A DNA stretch of 53,952 nt from Caproiciproducens galactitolivorans (GTDB taxonomy: Bacteria; Bacillota; Clostridia; Oscillospirales; Acutalibacteraceae): assembly GCF_026672255.1 (NCBI RefSeq), contig NZ_JAPOHA010000015.1, positions 1 to 53,952 of the forward strand. Reading direction: 5' to 3'. Shown here one piece after another: positions 50,555 through 53,952 of this stretch. The notes beneath the pieces are model-generated. The model ran no database searches and was not told the DNA's origin. It saw only the letters and a program-made list of their open reading frames with translations. Numbering within the stretch: position 1 is the first letter of the stretch; every line of letters starts with the position of its first letter. Both the position numbers and the translations under genes were made by a program.

Positions 50555-51588
50555 TGACCGGACTGAAGCTTTTGGAGCATCTTTGCACCGCGCGCGGAAT
50601 CTCCGGATTCGAGGACGAAGTGCGGGATATCATTATCAAGGAAATCAAGCCGTATGCCACCGGTATCGAAATTACCCCTTTGGGAAGCATCATCGCCTTT
50701 AAAAAAGGGGAGAATACCCCGAAAACCAAGCTGATGCTGAACGCCCATATGGACGAGGTCGGCATGATTGTTACGTATATTACCGACGAAGGGCTTTTGA
50801 AATTTTCCAACGTGGGCGGAATCGACTGCCGCGTACTTTGCGGAAAGCCGGTTACCGTGGGAAACGGCGTTGCCGGAGTGATCGGCGCGAAGCCGATTCA
50901 TCTGCTGGAAGAAGAGGAAAAGGAAAAGTCGGTTCCGGTAAAGGATTTATACATTGATATCGGAGCGGAAGACCGGGCGCAGGCGGAACAGTACGTGATG
51001 CCCGGAGACGCCGTTACCTTCCATTCGATTTTTGATTCGTCGCACGGAATGGTAAAAAGCCGGGCGCTGGACGACCGCGCGGGCTGTGCGGTTTTAATCG
51101 AGATGCTGAAATGCAATCTGAAATACGATATGTATTTTGTTTTTGCCGTGCAGGAGGAAACCGGACTGAACGGGTCGCGCACAGCGGCGTTCGCGGTGGA
51201 GCCGGATGCGGCCATCGTTCTGGAAAGCACCACGGCGGCGGATGTTGCGGGCGTCGACCGGGAAAACCAGGTTTGCAACGTCGGCGGCGGCGCGGTGATT
51301 TCCTTTATGGACAGACATACCATTTATGACCGGGGATATTACCGGATGGCGTTTCAGGCGGCGAAAAAAGCCGGTGTGAAATGTCAGGCGAAACGTGCGG
51401 TTGCGGGCGGAAACGACGCCGGGGCCATTCATGTTTCACGGGGCGGGGTAAGAACCGTTGCGGTTTCCCTTCCCTGCCGCTATCTTCATTCCGCGGTGGG
51501 AATGATTGCGCAGGAGGATTACCAGAGTATGCAGAAACTGGTTTTCGAACTGGCCGAAATGATTGCGGGCGGCGATCCGAATGATTAA
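50551..51588 (+). CDS. M42-family metallo-aminopeptidase, second copy
   Basis: 345 residues, a diverged paralogue of the gene before it. NAHMDEVGMI, ALDDRAGCAVLI, VQEETGLNGSRTAA and YLHSAVGMI keep the metal and catalytic pattern. ATG at 50551 overlaps the upstream stop; ATG at 50554 is an equal alternative. Next frame overlaps its last codons. Confidence 0.92.
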   Translation: MMTGLKLLEHLCTARGISGFEDEVRDIIIKEIKPYATGIEITPLGSIIAFKKGENTPKTKLMLNAHMDEVGMIVTYITDEGLLKFSNVGGIDCRVLCGKPVTVGNGVAGVIGAKPIHLLEEEEKEKSVPVKDLYIDIGAEDRAQAEQYVMPGDAVTFHSIFDSSHGMVKSRALDDRAGCAVLIEMLKCNLKYDMYFVFAVQEETGLNGSRTAAFAVEPDAAIVLESTTAADVAGVDRENQVCNVGGGAVISFMDRHTIYDRGYYRMAFQAAKKAGVKCQAKRAVAGGNDAGAIHVSRGGVRTVAVSLPCRYLHSAVGMIAQEDYQSMQKLVFELAEMIAGGDPND

Positions 51589-52315
51589 ACAGACGGAACA
51601 TATTCAGTCGCTTCAGCCCTTTCAGAAAAACGTATTCGGATGCCGTATCCTGGCTACCGCCCAGGCGTACGGCCTGAGCGAGCCGTTCGCCCGTTTCTGG
51701 ATGCAGGAAGAGGGCAGGGCGGCAATCTGCATGCTGGACGATACCGTGATTCTGGATGCCGGCACGGACGCCGATTATGACGAGCTGAAAGAATTTATCC
51801 GCATGACGGGAGCCAGCCGCCTGCTTTGCGGCAGTAACGCCGCGCAGAAGCTGGGATACCCGGTTGTGCGCCGCGGACAAATTATGGCGTATCAGGGCAG
51901 TTCGCCGTCGCGTTTGGGTGATTTTGAACGGAATCCCGGCGTGCGCGAGCTTTATGCGCTGATTTCCGAATGCGCGACGGACACGTTTGAACCGCCGGAG
52001 TTCGAATCCTTTTATATGGATTTGTCCCACCGAATCCGCCACGACACGGCGGCGGCAGTCGGGATGCGGTTTCAGGGGGAACTGGTTTCCTGTGCCGTTT
52101 GCTCCGCAAAAACACAGGACATGGCGGTGCTTTCCGCCGTATGCGTTCACCCGGAGCACCGGCGCAGGGGCTATGGACACGGGGCGCTCTCCGCGATGGT
52201 CTATTTGATGCGGGGGAAAAAGGTATACATACTGCGAGCCGAAAAGGAAAACGAGGAGTTTTACCGCTCCTTTGGCTTTGAAGGCTGCGGTGAATTTGTG
52301 GAATCATCCATATAA
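51581..52315 (+). CDS. GNAT-family N-acetyltransferase
   Basis: 244 residues. The C-terminal ~100 form a GNAT domain with acetyl-CoA loop VCVHPEHRRRGYGHGAL and the YRSFGFEGCG end. The first ~130 residues (ATAQAYGLSEPFARFWMQEE, ICMLDDTVILDAG) look like a second, degenerate GNAT half. Substrate unknown. ATG overlaps the M42 stop by eight bases. Confidence 0.82.
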   Translation: MIKQTEHIQSLQPFQKNVFGCRILATAQAYGLSEPFARFWMQEEGRAAICMLDDTVILDAGTDADYDELKEFIRMTGASRLLCGSNAAQKLGYPVVRRGQIMAYQGSSPSRLGDFERNPGVRELYALISECATDTFEPPEFESFYMDLSHRIRHDTAAAVGMRFQGELVSCAVCSAKTQDMAVLSAVCVHPEHRRRGYGHGALSAMVYLMRGKKVYILRAEKENEEFYRSFGFEGCGEFVESSI

Positions 52316-52328
52316 TGGAGTAGAGAAT

Positions 52329-52511
52329 ATGAAGGACAAGCGTTTTAAAATCGTCTATTCACAGGGCGCGATGGAAATCGTGCGGATATTGGTGGATACG
52401 GAAACCGGCGTCCACTATCTTCAGACCTTGTACGGTTCCGGCGGCGGAATCACGCCGCTGCTGGGAAGCGACGGAAAACCGGTGGTCAAACCGGTTACGG
52501 ACGACGAATAA
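52329..52511 (+). CDS. DUF6440-like small protein
   Basis: 60 residues. The pattern KRFKIVYSQGAMEIVRILVD and ETGVHYL...GGITPLLGSDGKPVV matches the small DUF6440 family, by eye. The ATG at 52329 follows ggagtagagaat; upstream codons belong to the GNAT gene. Unknown function. It is 12 bases before the PLP enzyme gene. Confidence 0.75.
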   Translation: MKDKRFKIVYSQGAMEIVRILVDTETGVHYLQTLYGSGGGITPLLGSDGKPVVKPVTDDE

Positions 52512-52523
52512 TCGAGGAATAAA

Positions 52524-53795
52524 ATGATCTATCCGACCTTTCAAATTGATAAAAAAATACAGGACGCGGCGCAGGAAGCAGCGCGGATGATTGCGCCCGC
52601 GCTGGAGCGGATCGACGAAACCACCGACTATAATCAGCAGAAAATGATGGCGGCGTTCAACGAGGCGGGCGTAAGCGAAAGCCATTTCGCGGCCTCCACC
52701 GGTTACGGCTACGGCGACCGCGGCCGCGACGCGCTGGACCGGGTTTACGCCGCCGCGTTCGGCGCGGAGGACGCGCTGGTACGCCATAATTTTGTCAGCG
52801 GCACCCATGCGCTCACGGTTGCGCTGTTCGGCGTTCTGCGCCCGGGCGACACCCTGCTCAGCGTAACCGGAATCCCGTATGACACTCTCCGCGGCGTAAT
52901 CGGCATAACCGGCGACGGCAACGGTTCTCTGAAGGAGTTCGGCATTCGTTACGAGCAGGTGGAGCTGAAAGCCGACGGAACGCCGGATTATGCGGAAATT
53001 GAGAAACGGGTAAGCCCGAAAATCAAGATGGTTTATATTCAGCGTTCGCGCGGATACAGCCTGCGTCCTTCTCTTTTTGTGGAAGACATCGAAAAGATTG
53101 CGAAGATCGCAAAGAAAAAAGCGCCGGACTGCATCGTTATGGTAGACAATTGCTACGGCGAATTTGTCCAGACCGTGGAACCGGTCGGGCGCGGAGCCGA
53201 CCTGATGGCCGGATCGCTGATTAAAAACCCGGGCGGCGGCGTTGCGCCGACCGGCGGCTATATCGCGGGCCGGAAAGACCTTGTGGAAAGCTGCTCCTAC
53301 CGCCTGACCACACCGGGAACGGGCAGGGAAATCGGCGCGACGCTCGGCAACAACCGCGAGCTGTTCATGGGCGCGTTTCACGCTCCGCATGTAACCGGCG
53401 AGGCGCTGAAAACCGCTTCATTTACCGCGGCGCTGTTCAGCCTGTTCGGCTATGATGTAACGCCGAAATACGACGAGCCCCGCGCGGATATTATTCAGGC
53501 CGTCCTGCTCCGCAGGGAGGAGGCACTTATTGCCTTCTGCAAAGGTGTTCAGAAGGGTGCGCCGGTCGATTCCTTTGTTACGCCGGAGCCGTGGGACATG
53601 CCCGGCTACGACTGTAAGGTGATTATGGCGGCGGGCGCGTTCACGCTCGGCGCTTCCATCGAGCTTTCCGCGGACGCGCCTCTGCGGGAGCCTTACGCGG
53701 CCTGGATGCAGGGTGGACTGAATTACCACAGCGGCCGTCTCGGCGCAATGCTTGCCGCCCAGTCCATGCTGGAGCAGGGAATATTAGGCGGATAA
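52524..53795 (+). CDS. Methionine gamma-lyase-family PLP enzyme (YnbB-like)
   Basis: 423 residues. STGYGYGDRGRDALDRVYAA, VRHNFVSGTHALTVALFGVL and PLP Lys in MAGSLIKNPGGGVAPTGGYI match the group annotated as methionine gamma-lyase family or aluminum-resistance protein. The true substrate is not known. ATG follows atcgaggaat. It ends 7 bases before the tRNA promoter. Confidence 0.88.
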   Translation: MIYPTFQIDKKIQDAAQEAARMIAPALERIDETTDYNQQKMMAAFNEAGVSESHFAASTGYGYGDRGRDALDRVYAAAFGAEDALVRHNFVSGTHALTVALFGVLRPGDTLLSVTGIPYDTLRGVIGITGDGNGSLKEFGIRYEQVELKADGTPDYAEIEKRVSPKIKMVYIQRSRGYSLRPSLFVEDIEKIAKIAKKKAPDCIVMVDNCYGEFVQTVEPVGRGADLMAGSLIKNPGGGVAPTGGYIAGRKDLVESCSYRLTTPGTGREIGATLGNNRELFMGAFHAPHVTGEALKTASFTAALFSLFGYDVTPKYDEPRADIIQAVLLRREEALIAFCKGVQKGAPVDSFVTPEPWDMPGYDCKVIMAAGAFTLGASIELSADAPLREPYAAWMQGGLNYHSGRLGAMLAAQSMLEQGILGG

Positions 53796-53801
53796 AAATA
53801 C

Positions 53802-53837
53802 TTGCATAAAAGCTATTGTTACGGTATAATAGCTTTT
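53802..53837 (+). promoter_or_regulatory. tRNA promoter overlapping an inverted repeat
   Basis: TTGCAT (53802-53807), 17-base spacer and TATAAT (53825-53830) drive the tRNA. aaaagctatt (53808-53817) and aatagctttt (53828-53837) are perfect arms within the same bases and end in T, so this may also terminate the upstream gene. Confidence 0.75.
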
Positions 53838-53841
53838 GCAT

Positions 53842-53925
53842 GCGGGTGTGGTGGAATTGGCAGACACGCAAGATTTAGGTTCTTGTGGCAAAACCGTGCA
53901 GGTTCAAGTCCTGTCACCCGCACCA
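53842..53925 (+). tRNA. tRNA-Leu (UAG)
   Basis: 84 bases including encoded CCA. Acceptor arm GCGGGTG pairs with CACCCGC; the anticodon stem CAAGA/TCTTG holds loop TTTAGGT with anticodon TAG (53876-53878). A long variable arm (tgtggcaaaaccgtgca region) and the T arm GGTTCAAGTCC fit class II tRNA-Leu. Confidence 0.95.
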
Positions 53926-53952
53926 TTCAAATCCGAAAGAGTTATTTTTTGC

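Overview
The window reads as chromosome of a Gram-positive, spore-forming member of the Clostridia, probably Oscillospiraceae/Ruminococcaceae sensu lato. Supporting signs are strong AAGGAGG-type ribosome sites, frequent TTG and GTG starts, sigma-A-type promoters, a YpeB spore-germination protein, an FtsEX/PcsB-like cell-wall module, a YtrA-type ABC operon and a moderately high GC content. The family placement is inference from gene content.

Layout. 0-4.1 kb: an EF-G-like GTPase with a degenerate G4 motif, a DUF4830 lipid- or membrane-anchored protein and an RsuA/RluB pseudouridine synthase. 4.1-4.6 kb: three imperfect ~185-bp non-coding repeats. 4.7-7.2 kb: a MsmK/UgpC-type sugar-transport ATPase and a PucR/CdaR-type regulator. 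7.5-11.6 kb: ftsE-ftsX-PcsB-like hydrolase followed by an S41 protease homologue whose catalytic residues are replaced. 11.8-14.7 kb: greA, lysS and a convergent Crp/Fnr regulator. 14.8-16.6 kb: leuCD, divergent from the Crp/Fnr gene across a palindromic operator. 16.6-17.5 kb: a gene-poor stretch built of 127-bp and 89-bp tandem repeats plus a short structured interspersed element. 17.6-21.5 kb: response regulator, sensor kinase and HtrA-like protease. 21.6-24.7 kb, minus strand: degV and a YtrA-like regulator with an ABC ATPase and permease.

24.8-35.2 kb: a compact PBSX-like phage morphogenesis cluster with every frame open. It has terminase, portal, protease, capsid, connector and a full baseplate set with one fibre gene. 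No sheath, tape measure, lysis, integrase or repressor gene is visible, which makes it the most unusual system in the window. 35.2-37.4 kb: hflX, then a small unknown protein and a flavin-reductase-like protein on the minus strand.

37.5-45.6 kb: a near-complete arginine pathway, argG-argH-argC-argJ-argB-argD-argF, with an ARG-box-like site ahead of argG. ArgJ recycles the acetyl group, so no separate ArgA or ArgE is needed. 45.6-53.9 kb: a second copy of the structured element, ypeB (minus), a class I glutamine amidotransferase-like hydrolase, murD, two M42 aminopeptidases, a GNAT acetyltransferase, a DUF6440 protein, a methionine gamma-lyase-family PLP enzyme and tRNA-Leu(UAG). Positions of domains and motifs come from reading the sequence; family names are from recognition without database searches.
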